A stretch of 40,346 nt of DNA from an uncultured Petrimonas sp. (GTDB taxonomy: Bacteria; Bacteroidota; Bacteroidia; Bacteroidales; Dysgonomonadaceae), in contig CAKTUP010000005.1 of assembly GCA_934621705.1 (NCBI GenBank), positions 1 to 40,346 on the forward strand. The letters are read 5' to 3'. Numbering within the stretch: position 1 is the first letter of the stretch; every line of letters starts with the position of its first letter. The position numbers and the translations under genes were made by a program. The notes beneath the pieces are model-generated. The model saw only the letters and a program-made list of their open reading frames with translations, searched no databases and had not been told where the DNA came from. Shown here piece by piece: positions 16,601 to 23,199 of this stretch.

Positions 16601-17652
16601 ATCATCAGCACCGAACCAACGAAATTGTGCAGATTCAGGACACAGAAAAAGGATTCATCTCTTCTCACATTTCCCAAATGAGCGGCGTTGTTTCCTGCTT
16701 TGCGGATATAATGCAGGTTTTTCATCAGCGTTTCGTCGTTGATGAAATCCTTAAAATCCTGCGAATCAACCAACTCAAAAAGCGATGCCCGTTCGGGAAT
16801 GTGAAAGCCTTTGAGCAGATAAATGGCTTTGGTGGTGTATTCCAACGCACGGCGACAACTCAATGCCGATTTCGACGGATCCGACAATTGGCAGATTTCG
16901 GCTTCGTGGCAAAGGGTGTACAGGTCGGTAAAATCGGGGTTGTCTTTCAGAAAATCGAAATTTCTTGGGTGAACAGACATTCCTGTCTGTTTATTTTCGG
17001 GGGAGTGGACATCCCTTTCTATGCTATCTGCAATGCGCGGACGTGGTCTTCTTTCATATTTCACGGCAGGTTCGTTTACCGTTGTTTCACCTTTCGGATG
17101 AAATTCAATTATTTTTCCTAAATGATAGACTATATTCCAAAATGCGCCGTCTCCTTCGGGGTGGTATATTGTTTGTTCTACATCCAACATAAATCGCAAA
17201 GGTGCGCCGTTTTTATACAAAATCGGTTCAAACGAAATACCAACTACCTCAACAATTGCCCAATCGCGCTCTTTTTCATAGCCAACCGCAATTTTCAAGT
17301 ATTTATACGGTTTGGGAAGAAATGGATAAAATCCGTTGTTATAATCATATAACCCAAAATCAACATTGGGAAAATCTTTGCGCACGTAAAAGCCTTTCTG
17401 TTTATTGGTTTGGAGATACTTTACACAGGTGGTTTCCCTTACTTCGCGGTATTCTTCGGTTTTCTCACCCGACATAATGGCGTTGAAATACACGCCTTTG
17501 ATGGGCAGATAAAGCGTATTTTCTTTTTCGGGAACTACGGTTTTGTCTGCAACAACTTCATAGTAAAGTGAGCGGTAATCGTAAGGTTTTGATAAATCTA
17601 CGAAGCTATCTTGTACGTCAAATTCTAATTGGATTTTGTTGGTGTTGCTCAT
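13654..17652 (-). CDS. hsdR: type I restriction enzyme R subunit with an N-terminal ASCH domain
   Basis: A 1332-residue motor and nuclease subunit of the type I R-M complex. Domain order: an ASCH (PUA-like) domain at about 25-190 (LYLPIKGVYFNAIMSGEKTE followed by EYREV; later YKYLKIAVGYEKERDWAIVEVVG); a DUF4145 helical domain at about 235-370; the HSDR_N PD-(D/E)xK nuclease around residue 474 (DYVIFGSDGKPLAVIEAKK); SF2 helicase with Walker A ATGTGKT near 590, IIDEAHRS near 685, GLTATP and IGRGTRLSE; and a C-terminal helical region. Frames upstream of 17652 (GTG 17724) run through a dispersed repeat, so ATG 17652 (MSNTNK) is chosen. The classical HsdR start would lie near residue 225 (NFDFLKDNPDF), exactly where an in-frame copy of the same repeat occurs. 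The ASCH domain therefore looks like a later addition. It is the last gene of hsdM-hsdS-hsdR. Confidence 0.95.
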   Translation of the reverse strand: MSNTNKIQLEFDVQDSFVDLSKPYDYRSLYYEVVADKTVVPEKENTLYLPIKGVYFNAIMSGEKTEEYREVRETTCVKYLQTNKQKGFYVRKDFPNVDFGLYDYNNGFYPFLPKPYKYLKIAVGYEKERDWAIVEVVGISFEPILYKNGAPLRFMLDVEQTIYHPEGDGAFWNIVYHLGKIIEFHPKGETTVNEPAVKYERRPRPRIADSIERDVHSPENKQTGMSVHPRNFDFLKDNPDFTDLYTLCHEAEICQLSDPSKSALSCRRALEYTTKAIYLLKGFHIPERASLFELVDSQDFKDFINDETLMKNLHYIRKAGNNAAHLGNVRRDESFFCVLNLHNFVGSVLMMLDVIDTFPRFDKTLLTPQKEIYVTPKSEIEPSPVVIKKYEKVAVEMPVLKTAPLPQYFTEAETRALYIDQLLKEAGWQVATEKNVFAPNMVGMEISAAGMPNNTNIGHIDYVIFGSDGKPLAVIEAKKTSVDPSAGKHQAELYADCLQAKYGVKPVIYYTNGYEIYCIDRLGYPPRRVYGFHSRENLELLVQRQNRKPITDLHIKDEITNREYQKRAITSIAEHLNSFHRRGLLVMATGTGKTRVSISLVDVLMRNDWVKNVLFLADRTALVKQAMKNFSKLLPHVTTSALSDNTKKPDKNARILFSTYQTMINFIDADTKEFSVGRFDLIIIDEAHRSIFGKYMSIFNYFDAFLIGLTATPRDEVDKSTYQTFYLEQGEPNFDYELEEAVADGFLNPYEVINRKSKILSGGIKYDELSEEEKEQFEKVYEYEMQTDNLEVLLLGRRDFNPREMYNYLFNDDTVDKVLQDLMTNGLKVESGEKIGKSIIFAYNHKHAVQIVNRFHLLYPQYGHDFCVLIDNTVNYSQNLIDNFEQRNNRPQIAVSVDMLDTGIDVPDILNLVFFKGVKSKIKFQQMIGRGTRLSEHIFGPDEHKKEFLIFDYCGNFEYFSVNFKEKVSVRQPSLTEKLFNLKLDILIALQDLKYQEDDYLSGLCVELKSELRTQVSELNRKHIDVRNAWQLVDKYSAEKTWEYVSAVDGMEIRSHISPLLPSSLEDENPKRFDLIVLLIELSLLDEEVKAEKNIETVVAIAEALQQKVSIPQVKAKLEVIKEVQTEKFWEDVTVSEVERIRTELRNLMIFIDGKESETFIIDVEDELSEGAEVSKPRLIVSYKQKVLEYLSKNGEDPVIQKIKNLEQLTNSDIRELEKVLWERLGSKDDYEKHIGNKMYGNVAIFIRSLVGINRETALQKFSQFIDSNTLNSSQLEYLKSILDYVSVNGDISGQILANKEPFNEFDWLKVYGQNTSKIRLFVEDIHGVVTA
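16959..16997 (-). repeat. dispersed 39-bp repeat inside hsdR (inner copy)
   Basis: This copy matches 17691-17729 in the same orientation with 33 of 39 identities. Its core is the palindrome CAGACA-TTCC-TGTCTG (16974-16989). It is translated in hsdR as QTGMSVHPRNF, at the junction between the ASCH module and the DUF4145 domain. The copies are 732 bp apart, exactly 244 codons. Confidence 0.8.
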
Positions 17653-17690
17653 TTCGGCGCGATTTTTTGTTGGTAACACAAATTTAATAA

Positions 17691-17729
17691 AACTTCTTGG
17701 GTAAACAGACATTCTTGTCTGCACATTTT
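17691..17729 (-). repeat. dispersed 39-bp repeat upstream of hsdR (outer copy)
   Basis: Outer copy of the repeat found inside hsdR, with the palindromic core CAGACA-TTCT-TGTCTG (17706-17721). It lies in the 105-bp gap between the hsdS stop and the hsdR start. In the hsdR frame it reads QTRMSVYPRSF, parallel to QTGMSVHPRNF of the inner copy. Confidence 0.8.
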
Positions 17730-17757
17730 AGGGTTAGACACGATTATTTGGTCTCCC

Positions 17758-18963
17758 TTACCCAAAATATTTATCCATCGTATAATCAATCAACAATTGC
17801 GTTTCGCCAATGCTTTGTTTTATCAATTCTTTTTGTGTCTCTATTTTTTCAATGCGAGAAATAAAATTTTTCTGCAAAATAAGTGGCGGATTAATTATAA
17901 TTAAATTCTTCATAATTGCAGTGTTCAGGTTAGGCTGTGTTCCGTCAGGTGCAATCTGACGGAAATAATTTGTTTGCATATTTAATAATTTCAATAAAAA
18001 AACTTTGTCGAAATCATTTTCATTTATATTGTTAAATGCTAACCATCCGTCATGAATACAACCTTCAAAAGTTATTATCCTTGCAAAACCTAAGGAAACT
18101 CCACAATTTGCAAAAATCATACTGCCTGCGGGAATAAGTCTACTTTTAGAGATACCATCAGAAATAATATGTTCTTTTGTTGAATGAAGATAAACACTAT
18201 CTTCTATTGTAGCATCACCAATCTTAATCCAAGGAATATTACCTCCTAAAAATTTACTAATAGGTCTTGGTGAACCACCTCTTACTATCTCACACACTTC
18301 CCCCAACTTCTTAACTTTCCATCCCTTTTCATTTTCTATCGGGTCGCCAAAAAGGTGGTAGAAAGTAGATTGTGCCAAATTATCCAATTCTGCCAATTGC
18401 TGTTCTTGCAGTTCTTTCAGGCGGTGCAAAGTGTCTAATTCAGAAACGATTTTTTCTTGGGTGGAGAGTGGGGGAATGGGGATTGAAACTTTTAATATTT
18501 CTTGTTTCCCTAAATTTATTTGTAGCCCTCCACGACCTAAACTTTTGTAATAATTGCTAACTGATTTTGTAGTAAGTGCGTATTTTAAAAAGTTCACATC
18601 AATTTTAGATTTATCTATATTAGTCAATTTTCCAACTCGCTGATTTAGCAACAAATTTCTATTATCCTGCGGAACAATAGTAGGAACACCAAGAATTTTT
18701 ATTTCTTTTGCCATGTCAGTCATTGCAATAACTAAATCCCCCTCTTCTAATAAATATTCTCTGTAAATATTCGCAAAACTATCAGGTAGATATTTTGGGT
18801 CATTTCCTAAATCCACATTTCCTCCAACTCGGATTTGACTCATCCGAAAGTTCATCGTATTAGAAAAAGGAATGTAATCACTTGATTTGAAAGCAAAGCC
18901 GTTTTTTAAATCACAAACCTCTCCCAACTTCTTTATTTCCCACTTTTCTTTATTCATATCCAT
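17758..18963 (-). CDS. hsdS: type I restriction-modification specificity subunit
   Basis: A 401-residue DNA-recognition subunit. It has two target-recognition domains (TRD1 about 8-165, TRD2 about 217-375), each preceded by the same motif (IKKLGEVCDLKNG and VKKLGEVCEIVRGG). The central spacer is IPIPPLSTQEKIVSELDTLH plus a coiled-coil-like helix (about 170-205), and a matching C-terminal helix follows (NPPLILQKNFISRIEKIETQ). The two half-sites recognised cannot be read from the sequence. The start could be 18963 (MDMNKEKW) or 18957 (MNKEKW). It is 24 bp after hsdM and clearly co-transcribed. The gene is visibly more A/T-rich than its neighbours, usual for rapidly exchanged specificity genes. 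Confidence 0.95.
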   Translation of the reverse strand: MDMNKEKWEIKKLGEVCDLKNGFAFKSSDYIPFSNTMNFRMSQIRVGGNVDLGNDPKYLPDSFANIYREYLLEEGDLVIAMTDMAKEIKILGVPTIVPQDNRNLLLNQRVGKLTNIDKSKIDVNFLKYALTTKSVSNYYKSLGRGGLQINLGKQEILKVSIPIPPLSTQEKIVSELDTLHRLKELQEQQLAELDNLAQSTFYHLFGDPIENEKGWKVKKLGEVCEIVRGGSPRPISKFLGGNIPWIKIGDATIEDSVYLHSTKEHIISDGISKSRLIPAGSMIFANCGVSLGFARIITFEGCIHDGWLAFNNINENDFDKVFLLKLLNMQTNYFRQIAPDGTQPNLNTAIMKNLIIINPPLILQKNFISRIEKIETQKELIKQSIGETQLLIDYTMDKYFG

Positions 18964-18987
18964 CTCTTATCATCAAAATCAAATAAA

Positions 18988-20484
18988 TCACAGTTCAGAC
19001 ATTTTCTTATACTCCGCCAACTCTTCCGCCACTTGGTTTTGCAGGTTTTCCAATCGAGCCAATACCACTTCGGGTTCGTCGTAAGTTACTTTTACACGTT
19101 CCACTTCCTTGTATTTGTTGATAGACAAATCGTAATCATTTGCCACAATATTGGCTTTGGGAACAAGGAATGATTGTTGTTTGCGGGTGCGGTTTTTTTC
19201 GTTCTCAATGGAATGAAACCGTTCCACGATATCGGGAATATCGTTTTCCTTTATTTCGGTGCGTTTGTCGTCTAAGGAATATCCGTCGGCTTTCATATCG
19301 TAAAACCACACGTCGCCCGTACCGCCTGCATTGGTTTTGGTGAAAATAAGAATGGCGGTAGAAACTCCTGCATAAGGCTTAAACACGCCCGAAGGCATAG
19401 AGATAACGGCTTGCAGGGTTTGATTTTCTACCAACTCACGGCGAATGGCTTTGTGTGCGTTGCTCGTTCCGAACAGCACGCCATCGGGAACAATACTTGC
19501 ACACCTTCCGCCCAATCGGAGCGAACGGAGGAACAGCGCAAGAAAAAGCAGTTCGGTTTTTTTGGTTTTGGCAAGCGTGAGCAGGGATTTTTCCACCACT
19601 TCGTAATCGAGACTTCCCGTGAATGGAGGATTTGCCAAAATCAGCGAGTATTTTTCAGCGTCTTTGTTGTCGTCCGAAAGCGAGTCGCGCCACTCGATAT
19701 TCGGATTTTCCACCGCGTGAAGCATCATATTCATAGCTCCAATCCGAAGCATGGTTTGGTCGGTATCGAAGCCGAAGAACATCGAGTTTTTGTAATGGTT
19801 GGCGTTTTCGGTTTTCATCAGTTCTTTGTAAAAATTATCCGCCACGTAGCGCGCGCTTTCCACGATAAATCCTGCCGAACCCATTGCGGGGTCGCAAACG
19901 GTGTCTTGAAGCGTGGGTCGCATCAAGTCCACCATCATTTTTATAATGTGTCGGGGTGTGCGGAATTGTCCGTTAGTACCGCTCGACGCCATTTTTCCGA
20001 GAATATATTCATACACATCGCCCATCGTATCTCGGTCTTCCATATCGAGTCCGCTCACGCCATCCACCAATTTTATGAGAGTCCGTTCGTTGGGAATCAG
20101 GAACGTGGCATCTTTCATATAAGTTGAGTAAGACGAGTTTTTGCCCGTATTCAGGTTTTTGATAAATACAAATACCTCATCCCGAACGGTGGTCAGCATC
20201 GTTTGCGAATCGAAGTTCTTGAATGTCTTCCATCTTAGGTTTTGGTACGGCACAGCGTTTCCCGTTTGCGGATTTGTCCAATTCCCTTCGGGGAAAGTGG
20301 GGTTTTCTACTTCCGCACCAAATACCGAAGCGGTGGCTTCTTGTTTCTCTTGGGCATCGTCCAATATTTTAATGAAAAACAAATAGGTCATTTGTTCCAA
20401 CACGGTCATGGAATTGGTAATTCCCGAAGTCCAAAACGTGTCCCATATCGCATCTATTTTGTTGCGAATTTCTCCTGTAATCAT
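18988..20484 (-). CDS. hsdM: type I restriction-modification DNA methyltransferase subunit
   Basis: A 498-residue adenine-N6 methyltransferase. It shows the N-terminal helical domain (about 1-150), the SAM-binding motif DPAMGSAGF (198-206), the catalytic NPPF (285-288), and a C-terminal coiled tail (QNQVAEELAEYKK) that would contact HsdS. A longer frame to 20592 exists, but MITGEIRNKIDAIWDTFW at 20484 is the usual HsdM start and leaves a 134-bp divergent promoter region shared with the AlaX-like gene. On the minus strand a TATCTTTA sequence just upstream is a possible -7 box. First gene of the hsdMSR operon. Confidence 0.95.
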   Translation of the reverse strand: MITGEIRNKIDAIWDTFWTSGITNSMTVLEQMTYLFFIKILDDAQEKQEATASVFGAEVENPTFPEGNWTNPQTGNAVPYQNLRWKTFKNFDSQTMLTTVRDEVFVFIKNLNTGKNSSYSTYMKDATFLIPNERTLIKLVDGVSGLDMEDRDTMGDVYEYILGKMASSGTNGQFRTPRHIIKMMVDLMRPTLQDTVCDPAMGSAGFIVESARYVADNFYKELMKTENANHYKNSMFFGFDTDQTMLRIGAMNMMLHAVENPNIEWRDSLSDDNKDAEKYSLILANPPFTGSLDYEVVEKSLLTLAKTKKTELLFLALFLRSLRLGGRCASIVPDGVLFGTSNAHKAIRRELVENQTLQAVISMPSGVFKPYAGVSTAILIFTKTNAGGTGDVWFYDMKADGYSLDDKRTEIKENDIPDIVERFHSIENEKNRTRKQQSFLVPKANIVANDYDLSINKYKEVERVKVTYDEPEVVLARLENLQNQVAEELAEYKKMSEL

Positions 20485-20567
20485 AGTTGGGTTGTAAATT
20501 TTTGTAAAGATAGGGAAAGTTTTAAAGAAAATAAGCATTACTCTTTTACTAAATATTGCGAACAAGG

Positions 20568-20600
20568 GTTGTCTCACTTCCCATAAAAGCAATATCTTTG
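20568..20600 (+). promoter_or_regulatory. promoter of the AlaX-like gene
   Basis: GTTG (20568-20571) and TATCTTTG (20593-20600) are 21 nt apart, an exact -7 match with normal spacing. The ATG (20619) lies only 18 nt after the -7 box, so the mRNA leader is about 10 nt or less. The -7 box, but not the -33 region, is conserved in the left remnant copy at 13158. Confidence 0.55.
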
Positions 20601-20672
20601 TGGTTAAATTCGAAATTTATGGAACTCAATGAACACAACAAGCAAGAATATCCGCCCATGCACACAACCGAG
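20593..20672 (+). repeat. right copy of the AlaX-gene 5' end flanking the hsd cassette
   Basis: Partner of the block at 13158-13235. It is part of the intact gene, from the -7 promoter box through codon 18. The two blocks are direct repeats enclosing the six-hairpin element and hsdR-hsdS-hsdM. Confidence 0.75.
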
Positions 20673-21083
20673 CATATCTTGAATAAAACTATGGTTCAAA
20701 TTTTTGCTTGCCCACGCTCAAAAAACACGCACATAGAACGAAAAAAAAGCAAGGCCGATTATCTGCTTTCGCAAGCGCCGACCGATGAGCAAGTGCGCGC
20801 CATAGAAGCCAAAGTTAACGAAGTTATTAATCAAAACTTACCTGTTACAGAAGAGTTTATGCCCATTGCGGAAGCGGCGCAATTGGTGGATTTATCGAAA
20901 CTTCCCGAAAACGTGTCGGAAACGCTGCGCGTTGTTCGGGTGGGCGACTACGATGTTTGCGCCTGCATCGGTTCGCACGTGGAAAATACGTCGGAAATCG
21001 GACGGTTCCAAATTATCAGCCACGATTTTGCCGATGGCAGGTGGAGAGTTCGGTTTAAATTAATTCCTAAAATAACCGTCTAA
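20619..21083 (+). CDS. AlaX-like free-standing tRNA-editing (SAD) domain protein
   Basis: A 154-residue single-domain protein matching the tRNA_SAD editing domain of alanyl/threonyl-tRNA synthetases. Metal-binding motifs are visible: H15-T-T-E-H19 and C116-I-G-S-H120 (C-x-x-x-H), the counterpart of the usual CGGTH. Free-standing AlaX-type proteins hydrolyse mischarged tRNA-Ala (Ser or Gly). This one is short and lacks the N-terminal glycyl-rich domain of AlaX-M/L, so the amino-acid preference is uncertain. ATG 20619 is chosen over an upstream in-frame start at 20556 because of the promoter position and the HTTEH spacing. The hsd operon is divergent from it and mtgA follows on the same strand. 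Confidence 0.8.
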   Translation: MELNEHNKQEYPPMHTTEHILNKTMVQIFACPRSKNTHIERKKSKADYLLSQAPTDEQVRAIEAKVNEVINQNLPVTEEFMPIAEAAQLVDLSKLPENVSETLRVVRVGDYDVCACIGSHVENTSEIGRFQIISHDFADGRWRVRFKLIPKITV

Positions 21084-21136
21084 TTGTCTATAATCTATTG
21101 TCTATCTGTCTTGGCTCTTGATTCTTGGTTCTAAAA
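21079..21136 (+). repeat. degenerate TCTNNNN heptanucleotide array abutting mtgA
   Basis: Reads as consecutive units TCTAATTG, TCTATAA, TCTATTG, TCTATCTG, TCTTGGC, TCTTGAT, TCTTGGT, TCTAAAA, and the next base is the A of the mtgA ATG (21137). Six of the eight units are exactly 7 nt. It starts at the AlaX-gene stop codon and fills the intergenic gap. The same unit pattern precedes the genes at 23200 and 24504. Confidence 0.65.
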
Positions 21137-21838
21137 ATGAGAAAACTTTCCCGCTTCCTTATCAGAATAATCCTGTTCTTCTTTATCTGGAGCATCGGTT
21201 CGGTGATTCTGTACCGGTTTGTGCCGGTATATTTTACGCCGTTGATGGGAATCAGAGTTGTACAGCAAATTGCGGACAAGAAAAAGCCGAAAATAAAACA
21301 CAAATGGGTGTCGTACAACGAAATATCCGACAACATGAAGCGTGCTGTTCTGGCATCAGAAGATCAGCGTTTTTTCAACCACAACGGTTTCGATCGTGTG
21401 GAAATCAAAAAAGCCATCAAAGAAAATAAAACCCGGAAGCGGGCACGCGGAGCAAGCACCATCACACAGCAAACGGCAAAAAATGTGTTCCTGTGGCCGC
21501 AATCGTCCTGGGTGCGAAAAGGATTGGAAGCCTATTTCACGGTCTTGATCGAAATTTTCTGGCCAAAGGAACGCATTTTAACGGTGTACCTGAACAGCAT
21601 GGAAACGGGCAACGGAATTTACGGCGTTGAAGCGGTTGCGCGAGAACATTTCGATACAACAGCAGCAAAAATTACGGCTTCGCAATCGGCACTGGTGGCT
21701 GCCACGTTACCCAATCCATTGAGATTCAGTTCCAAAAAACCATCGTCTTATATAAAGCAGCGGCAATCGCATATTCTGCGGCAAATGCGTACGGTGAAAT
21801 TATCGGGAGACGGGGTTTCTATCCCCGTTAATAAATAA
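21137..21838 (+). CDS. mtgA: monofunctional biosynthetic peptidoglycan transglycosylase
   Basis: A 233-residue GT51 enzyme that polymerises lipid II into glycan strands, anchored by one N-terminal transmembrane helix (about 5-27). Motifs: [10 protein letters not shown] with catalytic Glu75 (75-84), GASTITQQ (105-112), and [10 protein letters not shown] (family K-x-x-I-L-E-x-Y-L-N; here Thr replaces the usual second Glu). Length is normal for MtgA. A TTG at 21125 is in frame, but ATG 21137 is the natural start. The last residues (DGVSIPVNK) are encoded by a dispersed palindromic element (21804-21862), so the C-terminus has probably been altered by its insertion. Confidence 0.93.
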   Translation: MRKLSRFLIRIILFFFIWSIGSVILYRFVPVYFTPLMGIRVVQQIADKKKPKIKHKWVSYNEISDNMKRAVLASEDQRFFNHNGFDRVEIKKAIKENKTRKRARGASTITQQTAKNVFLWPQSSWVRKGLEAYFTVLIEIFWPKERILTVYLNSMETGNGIYGVEAVAREHFDTTAAKITASQSALVAATLPNPLRFSSKKPSSYIKQRQSHILRQMRTVKLSGDGVSIPVNK

Positions 21839-21862
21839 CGAAGGCACAACCTTCGTCTCCCG
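21804..21862. repeat. three-way-junction palindromic element overlapping the mtgA 3' end
   Basis: Outer 9-bp perfect inverted repeat (CGGGAGACG, 21804-21812, and CGTCTCCCG, 21854-21862) encloses two hairpins, GGGG-TTTCTAT-CCCC and CGAAGG-CACAA-CCTTCG. The result is a cruciform-like structure of 59 bp. The mtgA stop codon lies between the two inner hairpins. It may act as the terminator or mRNA stabiliser of mtgA; the form is typical of dispersed REP-like elements. Confidence 0.7.
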
Positions 21863-21926
21863 CCAACAAAACATTTTGCGAAAACCAAGAAAAACACTAC
21901 TTTTACGTTTCTTTAAAAATAAAAAA

Positions 21927-22265
21927 ATGAACGAAGGCGAAAAAAGAGTCGTACAAAAAATGATCGCGATTTATTGCAGAGAGAATCACAAATCCGCATC
22001 GGAGCTGTGTGAAGAGTGCTCTGCATTAAATAATTACGCGATGAAACGGCTCGAAAATTGTCCTTTCGGCGAAAATAAACCCACGTGCGGATCGTGCCAC
22101 ATTCATTGCTACAAAAGCGATATGCGATTGAAAGTCAGGGAAGTGATGCGTTTTGCCGGGCCCCGCATGATGTTCCGGCATCCCATCGACACCATCCGGC
22201 ATTTTTACAAAGAGAACAGGCGCGACCGTTTATACGCGGCCATGCAAAAATCCCCCAGGCGGTAA
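21927..22265 (+). CDS. YgbA-like Cys-rich protein (nitric-oxide-responsive family)
   Basis: A 112-residue protein with seven Cys (17, 28, 31, 45, 54, 57, 61) arranged as C-x10-C-x-x-C, then the signature RLENCPFGENKPTCGSCHIH followed by CYK and MRFAGPRMMFRHP. This matches the nitrous-oxide-stimulated-promoter/YgbA_NO family; E. coli ygbA is induced by nitric oxide through NsrR. The Cys pattern suggests metal or iron-sulfur binding. An in-frame TTG at 21876 would add a basic leader; ATG 21927 is preferred. The next gene starts one base after its stop codon and encodes a probable iron/NO-sensing regulator, which supports a nitrosative-stress role. Confidence 0.85.
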   Translation: MNEGEKRVVQKMIAIYCRENHKSASELCEECSALNNYAMKRLENCPFGENKPTCGSCHIHCYKSDMRLKVREVMRFAGPRMMFRHPIDTIRHFYKENRRDRLYAAMQKSPRR

Positions 22266-22266
22266 A

Positions 22267-23136
22267 ATGGCAGACATTAAAAAAAACGTAGTGTTGTCGG
22301 ATTTACTCACCGAGCACAGCGAACTGATCCCGGTTGTGAACCGGTTCGGAATTCAGCTTGGAGTGGGGGAGAAGACCATCGAAAAAATTTGTTTGGAAAA
22401 TGGACTGAATATCGATTTCATTTTGGCCATCCTGAATGTTTACCTCGACAAGGAGTACGACCCGGAGAAGGATTTGGACGCGTTTGACGTGTCGCTTATT
22501 GTGGATTACCTGAAAAAAACGGTCGAAAATTATATGCAGGCTTCTGTTCCCAACTTGGAAAAACACTTCACGCCTTTTATCGCGATGAACGGCAGTGAGA
22601 ATAAGGAACTTAAGCTGCTGCATAAGATATTTTTTCAGTTTAAAACGGAGCTTTCGGAACATCTGCACCAAGGGTTGGAGCAGTTTGACGATTACCCGAT
22701 AGAGCTGTTGCACGATTTAAAAAACATCATTATCAAGCATATTTCGGGAAATTACAACCAGAACCTGGCTTATGCCGTTATCTTTTCCATAACCGCTCTC
22801 GAAAGAGAATTACACATCCATAACCGATTGCTGGATAAAGTATTACGTCCGAAACTCAAGGAGTTGGATTCCCGGCATATCGAGCACCTCACCCATACGT
22901 TTTCCGATGAACACAAATCGCGGGAATCGCACAAGCAATTAACAAACAGGGAAATAGAAGTGTTAAAGCTTATCGTTCAGGGACGGTTGAATAAGGAAAT
23001 TGCCGATAAACTGAACATCAGCCTCAACACGGTTCTCTCGCACAGAAAAAATATCATTTCGAAAACCGGCATCAAAACCGTTTCGGGACTTACGTTTTAC
23101 AGTATTTCCAACGGATATGTTTCGCCGGGAGAGTAG
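22267..23136 (+). CDS. LuxR-type regulator with RIC/ScdA-like N-terminus
   Basis: A 289-residue transcription factor. Residues about 8-60 (LLTEHSELIPVVNRFGIQLGVGEKTIEKI) match the DUF542/ScdA N-terminal domain of the RIC (YtfE) iron-sulfur repair proteins. Residues about 75-205 resemble a degenerate hemerythrin-like bundle, with ELSEHLH and ERELHIHNRLLDKVLRP retained while the first His pair and the H-P-E-L motif have changed (ENKEL). Residues about 223-285 are a LuxR/GerE HTH (LTNREIEVLKLIVQGRLNKEIADKLNISLNTV). It is likely a sensor of NO, oxygen or iron status through a diiron or modified metal site; the missing ligands make the metal state uncertain. It starts 1 nt after the ygbA-like gene and is surely co-transcribed with it. 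Confidence 0.82.
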   Translation: MADIKKNVVLSDLLTEHSELIPVVNRFGIQLGVGEKTIEKICLENGLNIDFILAILNVYLDKEYDPEKDLDAFDVSLIVDYLKKTVENYMQASVPNLEKHFTPFIAMNGSENKELKLLHKIFFQFKTELSEHLHQGLEQFDDYPIELLHDLKNIIIKHISGNYNQNLAYAVIFSITALERELHIHNRLLDKVLRPKLKELDSRHIEHLTHTFSDEHKSRESHKQLTNREIEVLKLIVQGRLNKEIADKLNISLNTVLSHRKNIISKTGIKTVSGLTFYSISNGYVSPGE

Positions 23137-23165
23137 CGGTGGCGACAAGGCGAAAGGGCTGTTTG

Positions 23166-23199
23166 TCTTGATTCTTGGTTCCTATGTCTTTAAAAAGCT
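23166..23199 (+). repeat. short TCTNNNN heptanucleotide array before the MFS gene
   Basis: TCTTGAT, TCTTGGT, TCCTATG, TCTTTAA are four 7-nt units in register, followed by 6 nt and ATG 23200. The first two units are identical to units at 21116-21129 before mtgA. Confidence 0.55.

Noticed and set aside
15745..17121. Long plus-strand frames opposite hsdR
   Set aside because: They are antisense shadows of a clearly conserved gene with no family similarity of their own.
17653..17724. 24-residue extension of HsdR from a GTG start
   Set aside because: It runs through the outer dispersed repeat; the ASCH domain needs no extra residues and ATG 17652 is a better start.
19411..20127. 238-codon plus-strand frame opposite hsdM
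   Set aside because: It is an antisense shadow of hsdM: composition follows the complementary gene and no conserved motif is visible.
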